DNA of 6,907 bases from Rhodobacterales bacterium UBA3080 (GTDB taxonomy: Bacteria; Pseudomonadota; Alphaproteobacteria; Rhodobacterales; Rhodobacteraceae). A program made the position numbers and the translations under genes. The DNA lies in the NCBI GenBank assembly GCA_002366645.1, contig DFBM01000078.1:744-7650 (forward strand), written 5' to 3'. The notes under the pieces are model-generated. The model saw nothing but the letters and a program-made list of their open reading frames with translations. It was not told where the DNA came from and made no database searches. Of this stretch, positions 1-6,238 are shown piece by piece (position 1 is the first letter of the stretch; every line of letters begins with the position of its first letter).

Positions 1-195
1 GGCCCGCATCCGGATGTGTCGAATTTTTTGTTTGCCAACGGTTTTTCCGGCCACGGATTGCAGCAATCTCCGGCTGTGGGGCGGGCGTTGGCGGAGTGCA
101 TTACATACGGAGAATTCCGGAGCCTCGATTTTATACCCTTCGGATATGAACGCGTGTTAACCAATTCACCTTTACTGGAGCGTTGCGTGATATGA
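1..195 (+). CDS. FAD-dependent oxidoreductase (DAO/FOXRED1-like), C-terminal end only
   Basis: The window opens inside this gene; reading from base 1 gives 64 codons ending in TGA at 193-195. Visible sequence includes NFLFANGFSGHGLQQSPAVG followed by RALAE. This matches the C-terminal FAD-binding signature (GFSGHG-Q-PA-GR-AE) of D-amino-acid-oxidase-fold flavoenzymes such as FOXRED1, sarcosine and dimethylglycine oxidase/dehydrogenase relatives. These enzymes oxidise amines or amino acids using bound FAD; the substrate cannot be told from this fragment. The remaining tail (RSLDFIPFGYERV) is also typical of the group. The stop overlaps the next gene's ATG by four bases, so the two are probably translationally coupled in one operon. 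The family call is fairly secure; the exact enzyme is not. Confidence 0.8.
   Translation, partial: GPHPDVSNFLFANGFSGHGLQQSPAVGRALAECITYGEFRSLDFIPFGYERVLTNSPLLERCVI
177..180 (+). promoter_or_regulatory. Ribosome binding site for the GNAT gene
   Basis: GGAG lies 11 bases before ATG 192. It favours ATG 192, which also forms the ATGA overlap, over the in-frame TTG at 183, for which the spacing would be only two bases. Confidence 0.5.
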
Positions 196-929
196 ACTGG
201 ACCCCACCCACCGCCGAACGCCTTTACGAGGTTGTCGATGCGACTTGGCCGGCAGCAGAAAAACTGCGGCAAGGCCCTTTTGTTTTGCGACGGGGCGCAG
301 GGGGCGGGAAGCGCGCATCTTCGGCGACTTTGATTGATGCTGTCGCTTCAGTCGACGATATCGAAGTGGCGGCGGAAGCGATGAAGGAAATGGGCCAGGC
401 GCCGCTCTTTATGATCCGGGAAGGTGATGGTGATCTGGACCGAACTCTGGAACGTTTGGGCTATTCGGTGCTTGATCCGGTGATACTATTTGCGGCGTCA
501 TCAGCGGATTTGGCTGAGTTGGACCCGAAAGGGCTTACCGCGATACGCACGTCAGAACCTATGGCCATTATGGCGGAAATCTGGGCGGAGGGTGGCGTAA
601 CCGGCCCGCGTCTTGACGTGATGCGGCGGGTCGATCGGGCCAAGGTCTGCTTGATGGGGCGTGTGGATAGCCATCCCACAGGTGTTGGATTTATTGCTGT
701 GGATAACGATATCGGAATGGTGCATGCGCTCGAAGTGGCGAAACCGGCGCGTCGTAAAGGACTCGGTTTGCAGATGATGGGGGCGGCTGCTGCTTGGGCG
801 TTGGAGCAAGGTGCGGAAACGTTTGCTTTAGTGGTGTTAAGTGAAAATGACGCTGCGTGCGGGCTTTACCGGAAGATCGGAATGGTTGAAGTTGGAAAAT
901 ATCACTACCGGATCAAGGAAACGAAATGA
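192..929 (+). CDS. GNAT family N-acetyltransferase
   Basis: This 245-residue protein carries a C-terminal GNAT domain that would transfer an acetyl group from acetyl-CoA to an amine; the acceptor is unknown. The acetyl-CoA pyrophosphate-binding loop is visible as ARRKGLG near residues 186-192. It follows the beta strand MVHALEV, and a motif-B stretch (LSENDAACGLYRKIGM) lies near residues 216-231, with N219 and Y226 in the usual places. The N-terminal half (about residues 1-110) is less typical and may be a degenerate GNAT-like lobe, as in double-lobed members. The ATG at 192 is preferred over the TTG at 183 because of the ribosome binding site at 177-180 and the overlap with the upstream stop. 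The TGA at 927-929 overlaps the next ATG, so it sits in the middle of a coupled three-gene unit. A cytoplasmic location is inferred from the lack of signal or membrane segments. Confidence 0.85.
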   Translation: MNWTPPTAERLYEVVDATWPAAEKLRQGPFVLRRGAGGGKRASSATLIDAVASVDDIEVAAEAMKEMGQAPLFMIREGDGDLDRTLERLGYSVLDPVILFAASSADLAELDPKGLTAIRTSEPMAIMAEIWAEGGVTGPRLDVMRRVDRAKVCLMGRVDSHPTGVGFIAVDNDIGMVHALEVAKPARRKGLGLQMMGAAAAWALEQGAETFALVVLSENDAACGLYRKIGMVEVGKYHYRIKETK

Positions 930-1492
930 CTGATTTGCCAACCGCGCTAAATTTGCCTGCTGTAGACCCACTACCGGAAGGCATCGCGAAGTTTTTTCGA
1001 ATTTGCGAGGAAAAGCTGGGTATGGTGCCGAATGTCCTGCTGTCTTATGCGCATAACGTCAACAAGTTGAACGCGTTTTCAGGGATGTATAACGACCTGA
1101 TGCTGGGTGAGTCCGGCCTTTCCAAGCTGGAGCGCGAGATGATTGCCGTCGCGGTTTCGTCGGTGAACCGGTGCTTCTACTGTTTGGTCGCGCATGGCGC
1201 TGCGGTGCGGGAGCTTTCCGGTATGCCTGAACTTGGCGAGGCGCTGGTGATGAATTACCGCGTGGCCAAGCTGGATGCACGTCAACGCGCAATGCTGGAT
1301 TTTGCCGTGCTGATGACCGAAGCCAGCTATCGCATCGAAGAAAGTGATCGTCAGGTTTTGCGCGACGCCGGATTTTCGGACGCTGATATCTGGGACATTG
1401 CGGCGGTTGCGAGCTTTTTCAATATGTCGAATCGGATGTCGTCGGCGATAGCAATGGCTCCAAACCCGGAATACCACGCGCAAGCCCGGTGA
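926..1492 (+). CDS. AhpD-like / carboxymuconolactone decarboxylase family peroxidase-related protein
   Basis: This 188-residue protein belongs to the AhpD-like all-helical fold, in the group usually annotated as uncharacterised peroxidase-related enzymes. The redox centre is NRCFYCLVAHGAAV, giving Cys83, Cys86 and His90 in the CxxCxxxH arrangement used by AhpD for thiol-dependent peroxide reduction. Acidic residues just before it (Glu69 and Glu71 in KLEREMIAVAVS) match the proton-relay region. The C-terminal part (SDADIWDIAAVASFFNMSNR) is the second helical pair typical of this group. The ATG at 926 overlaps the GNAT stop by four bases. Family knowledge supports a redox-active thiol protein; the true substrate is undetermined. 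Coupling to a flavin oxidase could mean it handles peroxide from that enzyme, which is inference. The full length looks normal. Confidence 0.88.
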   Translation: MTDLPTALNLPAVDPLPEGIAKFFRICEEKLGMVPNVLLSYAHNVNKLNAFSGMYNDLMLGESGLSKLEREMIAVAVSSVNRCFYCLVAHGAAVRELSGMPELGEALVMNYRVAKLDARQRAMLDFAVLMTEASYRIEESDRQVLRDAGFSDADIWDIAAVASFFNMSNRMSSAIAMAPNPEYHAQAR

Positions 1493-1534
1493 GTTCGTTA
1501 TATGTTGCATCCGCTATTTAGGCCGTCTATCTAG

Positions 1535-1549
1535 GGTTATATTGTAACC
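1535..1549 (+). promoter_or_regulatory. Probable Zur operator (zinc-responsive palindrome)
   Basis: GGTTATATTGTAACC has perfect five-base arms (GGTTA/TAACC) around an AT-rich core. It resembles the known Zur-box pattern GTTAT-N-TATAAC seen upstream of zinc uptake genes in proteobacteria. It lies 12 bases before the zur ATG and overlaps a possible -10 (TATATT, 1538-1543). Zinc-loaded Zur bound here would block transcription of zur-znuC-znuB. No convincing -35 was found, so the promoter itself is not called. The operator is inferred from the sequence pattern and context. Confidence 0.75.
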
Positions 1550-1561
1550 TTTAGGATCGAC

Positions 1562-2008
1562 ATGCCCGAAAACTGCAACGCCTGCGAACGTAGCGAGACC
1601 GCATCGGAGGCACTCTCCGAACGGGGGGCGCGGCTGACTGACTTGCGGCGAGATGTATTGCAGACTCTGCATCACTCGCCAAAGCCGGTGGGGGCCTACG
1701 AATTGTTCGACCAATTGAAAGAAGCCGGAAAAGCATCCGCCCCGCCAGCGGTTTACCGTGTTCTGGATTTTCTGGTGGAGCAAGGTCTGGCGCACAAACT
1801 GCAATCCCTTTCGGCGTATACTGCCTGCAAATCCACACCGCACGCACATGAAGCATTTTTTCGTATTTGCCGTGAGTGTGGGCAAGTCACAGAAACAGCG
1901 GTTCCGGCTTCGTTGAAAGACGTCGCGGCGCAAGACGAATTTATCGCTGAACACCTTGTTGTCGAAGCCCTTGGCCTTTGTCGTGAATGTCAGGAGTCTA
2001 CGCTGTGA
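1562..2008 (+). CDS. zur: Zur, zinc-responsive Fur-family repressor
   Basis: This 148-residue Fur-family protein is called Zur because it leads directly into znuC and znuB and follows a Zur-type operator. The N-terminal winged helix covers about residues 20-80, with the recognition region APPAVYRVLDFLVEQGLAHK. The C-terminal dimerisation domain has the structural zinc site Cys103-x2-Cys106 paired with Cys140-x2-Cys143. Likely sensory zinc ligands are Cys89, His94, His96 and one of Glu111 or His131, by analogy with E. coli Zur. An extra CxxC (Cys5, Cys8) sits at the extreme N terminus. The ATG at 1562 has AGGA at 1553-1556, five bases upstream. The stop overlaps the znuC GTG by four bases. With zinc it should repress this operon; it is probably autoregulated. 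Confidence 0.92.
   Translation: MPENCNACERSETASEALSERGARLTDLRRDVLQTLHHSPKPVGAYELFDQLKEAGKASAPPAVYRVLDFLVEQGLAHKLQSLSAYTACKSTPHAHEAFFRICRECGQVTETAVPASLKDVAAQDEFIAEHLVVEALGLCRECQESTL
1992..1996 (+). promoter_or_regulatory. Ribosome binding site that fixes the znuC GTG start
   Basis: AGGAG lies eight bases before GTG 2005. The alternative in-frame ATG at 1987 lies upstream of this site, so it cannot use it. Together with the GTGA overlap with the zur stop, this decides the znuC start. Confidence 0.7.
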
Positions 2009-2736
2009 AAACTCCGTTGGTTGATGTCAGGGATATCGAGGTAAAGGTGCGCGGCCGGCGCTTGCTGCATGACGTCGATTTGCGCATTGACGAAGGTGAA
2101 ATCGTTACGGTTATCGGCCCAAATGGCGCGGGGAAATCGACGTTGTTGAAGGCGATCATCGGTGCAATCGACATTACCTCGGGCGAGATCAAAAAGCGGC
2201 AGGGTTTGCAGATTGGATATACGCCGCAAAAGATACAGCTGGAAAAGACCATGCCGATCTCAGTCGAGCGATTTTTGGCGCTTGCCGGACCATTGCCAAA
2301 GGGTGCACGTGGTGAGGTTCTGGCGACGGTTGATGTTTCCGACTTGCGCAACTCGCAAATGTCGGATCTGTCCGGGGGCGAACTTCAGCGTGTTTTGCTG
2401 GCGCGTGCCTTGCTACGCAAACCGGATTTGCTGATCCTCGACGAGCCAACCCAAGGTCTGGACGAGCCTGCCGAGGCGCGCTTTTACCGGTTGCTTGCGG
2501 ATATCCGGCATAATTCCGATATGGCGGTGCTGATGGTTAGCCATAACCTGCATGTCGTTATGGCCGAGTCCGATCGCGTCGTGTGTCTGAACGGGCACGT
2601 TTGCTGTTCCGGCGCGCCGGCACATGTTTCGGCAGACCCGAGCTATAAAGAGCTGTTCGGGGCGCGGGCCGAGTTGGCTTTGTATGAACACCATCACGAC
2701 CATTCGCACGATCACGGAGAGTGCTCGCATGATTGA
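2005..2736 (+). CDS. znuC: ZnuC, ATP-binding subunit of the zinc ABC importer
   Basis: This 243-residue ATPase energises high-affinity zinc import through ZnuB on the cytoplasmic face of the inner membrane. All ABC motifs are intact: Walker A GPNGAGKST at residues 38-46, Q-loop Gln75, signature LSGGE at 122-126, Walker B LLILDEP with Asp146-Glu147, D-loop GLDE, and switch His180 in MVSHNLH. The C terminus (about 227-243) is rich in His and Asp (YEHHHDHSHDHGECSHD), as often seen in ZnuC; it may bind or sense zinc. The GTG at 2005 is preferred to the ATG at 1987 because AGGAG at 1992-1996 is well spaced only for the GTG, and because it gives a four-base overlap with zur. Its end overlaps znuB by eight bases. 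Confidence 0.94.
   Translation: MKTPLVDVRDIEVKVRGRRLLHDVDLRIDEGEIVTVIGPNGAGKSTLLKAIIGAIDITSGEIKKRQGLQIGYTPQKIQLEKTMPISVERFLALAGPLPKGARGEVLATVDVSDLRNSQMSDLSGGELQRVLLARALLRKPDLLILDEPTQGLDEPAEARFYRLLADIRHNSDMAVLMVSHNLHVVMAESDRVVCLNGHVCCSGAPAHVSADPSYKELFGARAELALYEHHHDHSHDHGECSHD
2716..2719 (+). promoter_or_regulatory. Ribosome binding site for znuB, inside znuC
   Basis: GGAG lies nine bases before ATG 2729, within the codons for the His-rich tail of ZnuC. It supports ATG 2729, rather than the more distant in-frame starts back to 2624, as the znuB start. Confidence 0.65.
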
Positions 2737-3520
2737 CGACTTCCTTCTTCGGGCGCTGACGGCGGGTTTGGTGATCGCACTAGCGGCGGCGCCATTGGGT
2801 TGCCTGATCGTATGGCGGCGTATGGCGTATTTCGGTGATGCGACGGGGCATGCCGGCTTGCTGGGTGTGGCGCTGGGGTTGGCACTTGGGTTGCCGATGA
2901 TGGTGGGTGTGGCCGTTATCGCCGGGGCGATGGCGCTGGTGGTTAGCTACTCGGCGCGCCGCGGGGATTACGCAGTTGATACGGTGCTCGGCGTTTTTGC
3001 GCACAGTGCCTTGGCGTTCGGGTTGGTCGCCGCGTCTCTGCTGCCCGGAGTGCGCGTGAATTTGATGGAGGCTTTGCTGGGGGATATCCTGTCGGTGACA
3101 TGGTCTGATATAGCGCTGATTTCCGGCGGGGCGGTGATTATTCTCGGAATCATGGCCGCTCGTTGGCGTATGCTTTTGAACGGGACGCTAAGCCCTGAAC
3201 TTTTGGTCGCCGAAGGTGGGTCACTTTTGCGGGACCGTCTTACATTCACGCTGACGCTGGCTTTATTCGTGGCGCTTGCGATGAAATTGGTCGGGGTGTT
3301 GTTGATTACAGCCATGTTGATTTTGCCTGCGGCGGCGGCGCGCCCGATGGCGCGTTCGCCGGAACAGATGGTAGTATTTGCCGCGACGATTGGCATGCTC
3401 GCCGTCGGTTTGGGGCTTTGGTTCAGTTGGGTGTCAGACGCACCAGCCGGCCCGTCGATCGTGGTTATGTCGAGCGTCGGGTTCGTCTTGTCCAACTTTT
3501 GGAAACTGCTTCGGAGTTAG
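2729..3520 (+). CDS. znuB: ZnuB, membrane permease of the zinc ABC importer
   Basis: This 263-residue ABC-3 family permease forms the inner-membrane zinc channel driven by ZnuC. It is strongly hydrophobic throughout, with about eight membrane segments. The first begins near residue 8 (TAGLVIALAAAPLGCLIVW), followed by the cytoplasmic RRMAYFGDATGHAGLLG motif typical of the family. LSPELLVAEG (about residues 156-165) is the region expected to touch the ATPase. LVGVLLITAMLILPAAAAR and DAPAGPSIVV are further family hallmarks. The ATG at 2729 gives normal family length and an eight-base overlap with znuC; an earlier start would add a non-homologous arginine-rich stretch. The gene ends in TAG only two bases before the convergent lysR stop, leaving no room for a dedicated terminator. 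A ZnuA binding protein must be supplied from elsewhere. Confidence 0.93.
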   Translation: MIDDFLLRALTAGLVIALAAAPLGCLIVWRRMAYFGDATGHAGLLGVALGLALGLPMMVGVAVIAGAMALVVSYSARRGDYAVDTVLGVFAHSALAFGLVAASLLPGVRVNLMEALLGDILSVTWSDIALISGGAVIILGIMAARWRMLLNGTLSPELLVAEGGSLLRDRLTFTLTLALFVALAMKLVGVLLITAMLILPAAAARPMARSPEQMVVFAATIGMLAVGLGLWFSWVSDAPAGPSIVVMSSVGFVLSNFWKLLRS

Positions 3521-3522
3521 CG

Positions 3523-4443
3523 CTACAGCCCGGATTTCGTTTCGCAAATATTGTCCTGTTCTTTGAAATATTCGACCAGAAAGTCGATGAACGCTCGCAG
3601 GATCGGCTGCACAAATTTCCCCGGTGGATAGATCGCATTGATGCTCAAGCGGTTCTCCGGCAGGTTTTCCAGCACAGGAACGACGCGGCCATCGGCGATA
3701 GCGTCGTCAATGATGAAGCAGGGAATGCGTGCAATTCCAAGACCGGATTCCGCGGCCCGCAGCAGTGATCCACCATTGTTTACGGTCAAACGGCCCACGG
3801 CGCGCACCTGTCGTTCTTCACCACTAGGTGCAGTCATGTGCCATGTATTTCCGGTCGAGAGATTGGAGTAGTGCAGCAAATGATGCTTGGCCAGATCGTC
3901 GATGGTCTTTGGGGTGCCGTGCGCGGTCAGATATTCTTTCGAAGCGACGAGTTTGGTGACTGTTTCCGAAAGCTTACGGGCACGCATGCTGCTGTCGATC
4001 AGGTCGCCAATACGTATGGCGATATCGAAACCTTCGGCGATTATTTCCACATAGGAATCGTCAAGCGTCATATTGATCGAGACGTCGGGGTATTTCTGCA
4101 AGAATGCGCCGACAGCTGTGGAAAGCTGGTTGTTTCCCAAATCGACGGGTGCCGAAATGCGCAACGCCCCTTTGGGAGTTGACTGCATGGCGGTGATCAT
4201 CTCGTCGGCGGCGCGTGCATCTGCCAGAATAGCGATGGCGCGATCATAGTAGGACAACCCTAGTTCGGTTGGTGAAACGCGCCGTGTTGTGCGGTTCAGT
4301 AGCCGGACGCCCAGACGTGTTTCGAGACCCGAAACATGTTTGGAGATTGCGGATTTGGAAATGCGCAGCTTACTTGCGGCGTTCGTAAAACCACCTTGTT
4401 CAACCACGGAAACAAACGCTTCCATTTCACTTAGACGGTCCAA
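3523..4443 (-). CDS. LysR-family transcriptional regulator
   Basis: This typical LysR regulator has about 306 residues. The N-terminal winged helix-turn-helix runs from SEMEAFVSVVEQGGFTNAAS through KSAISKHVSGLETRLGVRLL and NRTTRRVSPTELG, roughly residues 6-60. The rest is the two-lobed effector-binding domain (for example LRISAPVDLGNNQLSTAVGAF, then GFDIAIRIGDL). The TTG at 4443 is preferred because it gives the family-typical start MDRLSEMEAF and has GGGGA five bases upstream. The GTG at 4455 (four residues longer) is possible but has no visible ribosome binding site. The effector and target genes are not evident; no metabolic gene is divergently transcribed from it, which is where LysR targets often lie. 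A promoter and an inverted repeat just upstream suggest autoregulation. It converges on znuB with a two-base gap. Confidence 0.9.
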   Translation of the reverse strand: MDRLSEMEAFVSVVEQGGFTNAASKLRISKSAISKHVSGLETRLGVRLLNRTTRRVSPTELGLSYYDRAIAILADARAADEMITAMQSTPKGALRISAPVDLGNNQLSTAVGAFLQKYPDVSINMTLDDSYVEIIAEGFDIAIRIGDLIDSSMRARKLSETVTKLVASKEYLTAHGTPKTIDDLAKHHLLHYSNLSTGNTWHMTAPSGEERQVRAVGRLTVNNGGSLLRAAESGLGIARIPCFIIDDAIADGRVVPVLENLPENRLSINAIYPPGKFVQPILRAFIDFLVEYFKEQDNICETKSGL

Positions 4444-4459
4444 TTCAGTCCCCACTGTT

Positions 4460-4479
4460 TCTATATTGTGAAATATAGA
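4460..4479 (-). promoter_or_regulatory. Perfect inverted repeat before lysR, likely operator
   Basis: Arms TCTATATT and AATATAGA (eight bases, perfect) flank a four-base GTGA spacer. The site contains T-N11-A patterns of the LysR-box type and covers the predicted -10 of the lysR promoter. Bound regulator would block RNA polymerase, which fits the negative autoregulation common in LysR proteins. It is not GC-rich and has no following T-run, so it is not a terminator. Confidence 0.6.
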
Positions 4480-4501
4480 GGCGGAAATTGGAAACTGTCA
4501 A
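4472..4501 (-). promoter_or_regulatory. Sigma-70 type promoter of lysR
   Basis: On the minus strand a perfect TTGACA (-35, 4501-4496) is followed after 18 bases by TATATT (-10, 4477-4472). Transcription would start near 4465, about 20 bases before the TTG start. A second, weaker palindrome AACAT-caa-ATGTT (4501-4513) lies directly upstream of the -35 and could be another regulator half-site pair. Confidence 0.65.
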
Positions 4502-4536
4502 ACATCAAATGTTGAAATTTGGATATTTTATCGAGT

Positions 4537-5106
4537 CTATAAACAAGTTGCGAGTTGGGCTTCGTACCGGTTTGCCATCGCTTGCACTTCGTTGGCCACA
4601 CCAATCAGCCACGGCTTGTTTTTATAGCTGCCGCGGGAAAACCCTGTCTGGCCGTCATGATAAGCCAAATACTGGTTATAAGCGTCGTATTTAGCGATCC
4701 CGAGGCGGCGGTAGGATTGATCCATGTACCAGCCGATAAAATCCGTGACATCGCCAAAGTCGTCGCGGTCAGCGCGACGATTTCCAGTTTCATCACGGTA
4801 CCAGTCCCATGTTCCGTCCAAGGCCTGACCATATCCGTACGCGGTCGAGATGCGGCCATTCGGGATAAAACCGAGTATGTATTTCTTGGAAGTTTTTGCC
4901 CGACGCCGGAAATTGGATTCTTTCCATATGGTCGCCATTTGTACGCTGACGGGAACACCCCAAGTGCGTTCGCTTCGTACGAGATCACGTTCCCAACCAC
5001 GACGCTGGTCAAGTATCGAACAGGCATCAGTCTGGTTCGTTGGCGGGGCAGAGCTGCCCGCACAGGAACCTAGTATGAATACCAAAAGGAGTGCGAAAAT
5101 ACGCAT
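4537..5106 (-). CDS. Small lipoprotein with a transglycosylase SLT-like domain
   Basis: This 189-residue protein starts with a lipoprotein signal (MRIFALLLVFILGSC); the lipobox LGSC puts the acylated Cys at residue 15, so the mature protein should be membrane-anchored in the periplasm. The rest resembles the lysozyme-like SLT fold of lytic transglycosylases, which cleave peptidoglycan glycan strands. The candidate catalytic Glu is Glu63 in MATIWKESNF, followed by AYGYGQA (89-95) and YLAYHDGQTGF (about 146-156), the positions expected for the substrate cleft. Cys29 and Cys188 could form a disulfide closing the domain. The ATG at 5106 has GAGG eight bases upstream. It is shorter than most transglycosylases, but similar small lipoproteins are known; activity is inferred. 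Gaps of about 80-90 bases on both sides leave its operon status unclear. Confidence 0.82.
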   Translation of the reverse strand: MRIFALLLVFILGSCAGSSAPPTNQTDACSILDQRRGWERDLVRSERTWGVPVSVQMATIWKESNFRRRAKTSKKYILGFIPNGRISTAYGYGQALDGTWDWYRDETGNRRADRDDFGDVTDFIGWYMDQSYRRLGIAKYDAYNQYLAYHDGQTGFSRGSYKNKPWLIGVANEVQAMANRYEAQLATCL

Positions 5107-5191
5107 CTGGACTGCCTCAAATTTTTCTGCTCGGATTTTTATCCTTGTTGCCCCAAGGAAACGCCAAAATCGTTAAGAAAGCAAGAATTTC

Positions 5192-6223
5192 CTAAGTTAT
5201 CTTCAACTCTTTGGCTTCTTGAGCGGTAAGTTGCTCGCCTTGTTTGCGTTTTAACAAAATCTCGCGGGCGCGGGCATATGTATCGTCTTGCCAGAAGATC
5301 ATACAGCCGTTGCAACCTTTGCCGCAGCAACCTTCGGTGCCGACGCGGTTAGTTTTGAAGCGCCGCTCGTTCGGGTCTTCGCCGATGGATTTAGCCAGCG
5401 CGTCGCGACGTTTCTCGTAATTAGCGTCGTCGCGTTTGTCGGCCGTCTCGAGGTTCTGAACGAGCTTGTCGAACTTCACGCGGTTCCATTGCTCTTCGTT
5501 CAAGGCTTTTTCCTTGCGTAGAACTGTGAACGCGGGGAACCGTGCCTTGAGGGTTTCGATGTTTTCATGGTCGAACAATGTGAACGGGAAGCGGATTGTT
5601 GTTTGTGTGCCGCCTTGAACCACTTCCTTGCGTTCGCCGTTCTTTGCAACTTCGAAGTCATAAGCGCGCAGTAGAACTGTTTCGCGGCTGATAGGAGAGA
5701 CGAAATCCAGTACTTCGCCCGCTTCGAGTTTGTTCTTCACCTCAACTAAAAACGCATCGTCGGTTACTTCGGTTACAACGCCAGCGTATTCCCACTGCGC
5801 CATCGAGGCGGTGTGTTCATAATCATGCGCGTAGTTCGTCAAGCGTCCGTCATGGAAGGCCAACGTGTAGCCACGGTTGCCGACGGATTCTAGTTCACGC
5901 ATGTATTTACGCGGATCCCAGTTTTCAGGATCGGCGTAGTAATCGTCAATTGCCATGCGATAGGCGCGGGCGACGACGGCGACGTAATATTCGGATTTTC
6001 CGCGTCCCTCAACCTTTAGACTGTCCACGCCGATGCGCAGGTAGTCGTCCAGTTTTGGCATGATGCACAGGTCGCGGGAGTTGAGGATGTAGGAGCCGCG
6101 CCCGTCCTCCTCGATTGGCATCAATTCGCCAGGGCGGCAGCCTTCTTCGAGCAGGAATTCGAACATGTCTTTGTTGTCTTCGTTGATGTCCAGCATCTCG
6201 ACCGTGCCGTCTTTCATCCGCAT
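5192..6223 (-). CDS. U32-family protein, C-terminal fragment downstream of the amber codon
   Basis: This 343-residue open frame would begin at ATG 6223, 15 bases after the TAG, and ends at TAG 5192-5194. No Shine-Dalgarno is seen before it (the upstream bases are AACGTCCGG), so independent translation is doubtful; reinitiation after the stop is possible. It contains SYILNSRDLCIMPKLDDYL and VDSLKVEGRGKSEYYVAVVA, both conserved U32 core segments, then a beta-rich region and the tail with CCGKGCNGCMIFW. It cannot form a complete U32 barrel alone because the N-terminal strands and the three-Cys signature lie in the other fragment. Codon use looks like its neighbours, with no further damage, so any inactivation is recent. 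Confidence 0.7.
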   Translation of the reverse strand: MRMKDGTVEMLDINEDNKDMFEFLLEEGCRPGELMPIEEDGRGSYILNSRDLCIMPKLDDYLRIGVDSLKVEGRGKSEYYVAVVARAYRMAIDDYYADPENWDPRKYMRELESVGNRGYTLAFHDGRLTNYAHDYEHTASMAQWEYAGVVTEVTDDAFLVEVKNKLEAGEVLDFVSPISRETVLLRAYDFEVAKNGERKEVVQGGTQTTIRFPFTLFDHENIETLKARFPAFTVLRKEKALNEEQWNRVKFDKLVQNLETADKRDDANYEKRRDALAKSIGEDPNERRFKTNRVGTEGCCGKGCNGCMIFWQDDTYARAREILLKRKQGEQLTAQEAKELKIT

Positions 6224-6238
6224 CCGGACGTTGTAGTT

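Noticed and set aside
183..191. TTG at 183 as the start of the GNAT gene
   Set aside because: The GGAG at 177-180 would be only two bases away, whereas ATG 192 has usable spacing and overlaps the previous stop.
1987..2004. ATG at 1987 as the znuC start
   Set aside because: The strong AGGAG lies downstream of this ATG and serves GTG 2005, which also forms the usual four-base overlap.
2624..2728. N-terminal extension of znuB back to 2624
   Set aside because: It would read the znuC tail in another frame and add a non-hydrophobic, Arg-rich stretch; ATG 2729 has a ribosome binding site and gives normal family length.
3418..4182. Long plus-strand open frames opposite lysR (for example 3418-3768 and 3838-4182)
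   Set aside because: They lie antisense to a well-supported LysR gene, show no family features and no ribosome binding sites; they are frame shadows.
4555..5073. Plus-strand open frame of 172 codons opposite the SLT lipoprotein
   Set aside because: The minus-strand protein has a lipobox, SLT motifs and a good ribosome binding site; the plus-strand product shows no recognisable features.
5143..5158. Inverted repeat CCTTG-ttgccc-CAAGG in the gap between the U32 and SLT genes, considered as a terminator
   Set aside because: The stem is only five base pairs and neither strand has a T-run after it; on the minus strand it is followed by ATAAAAAT. It may overlap promoter elements for the SLT gene but is too weak to call.
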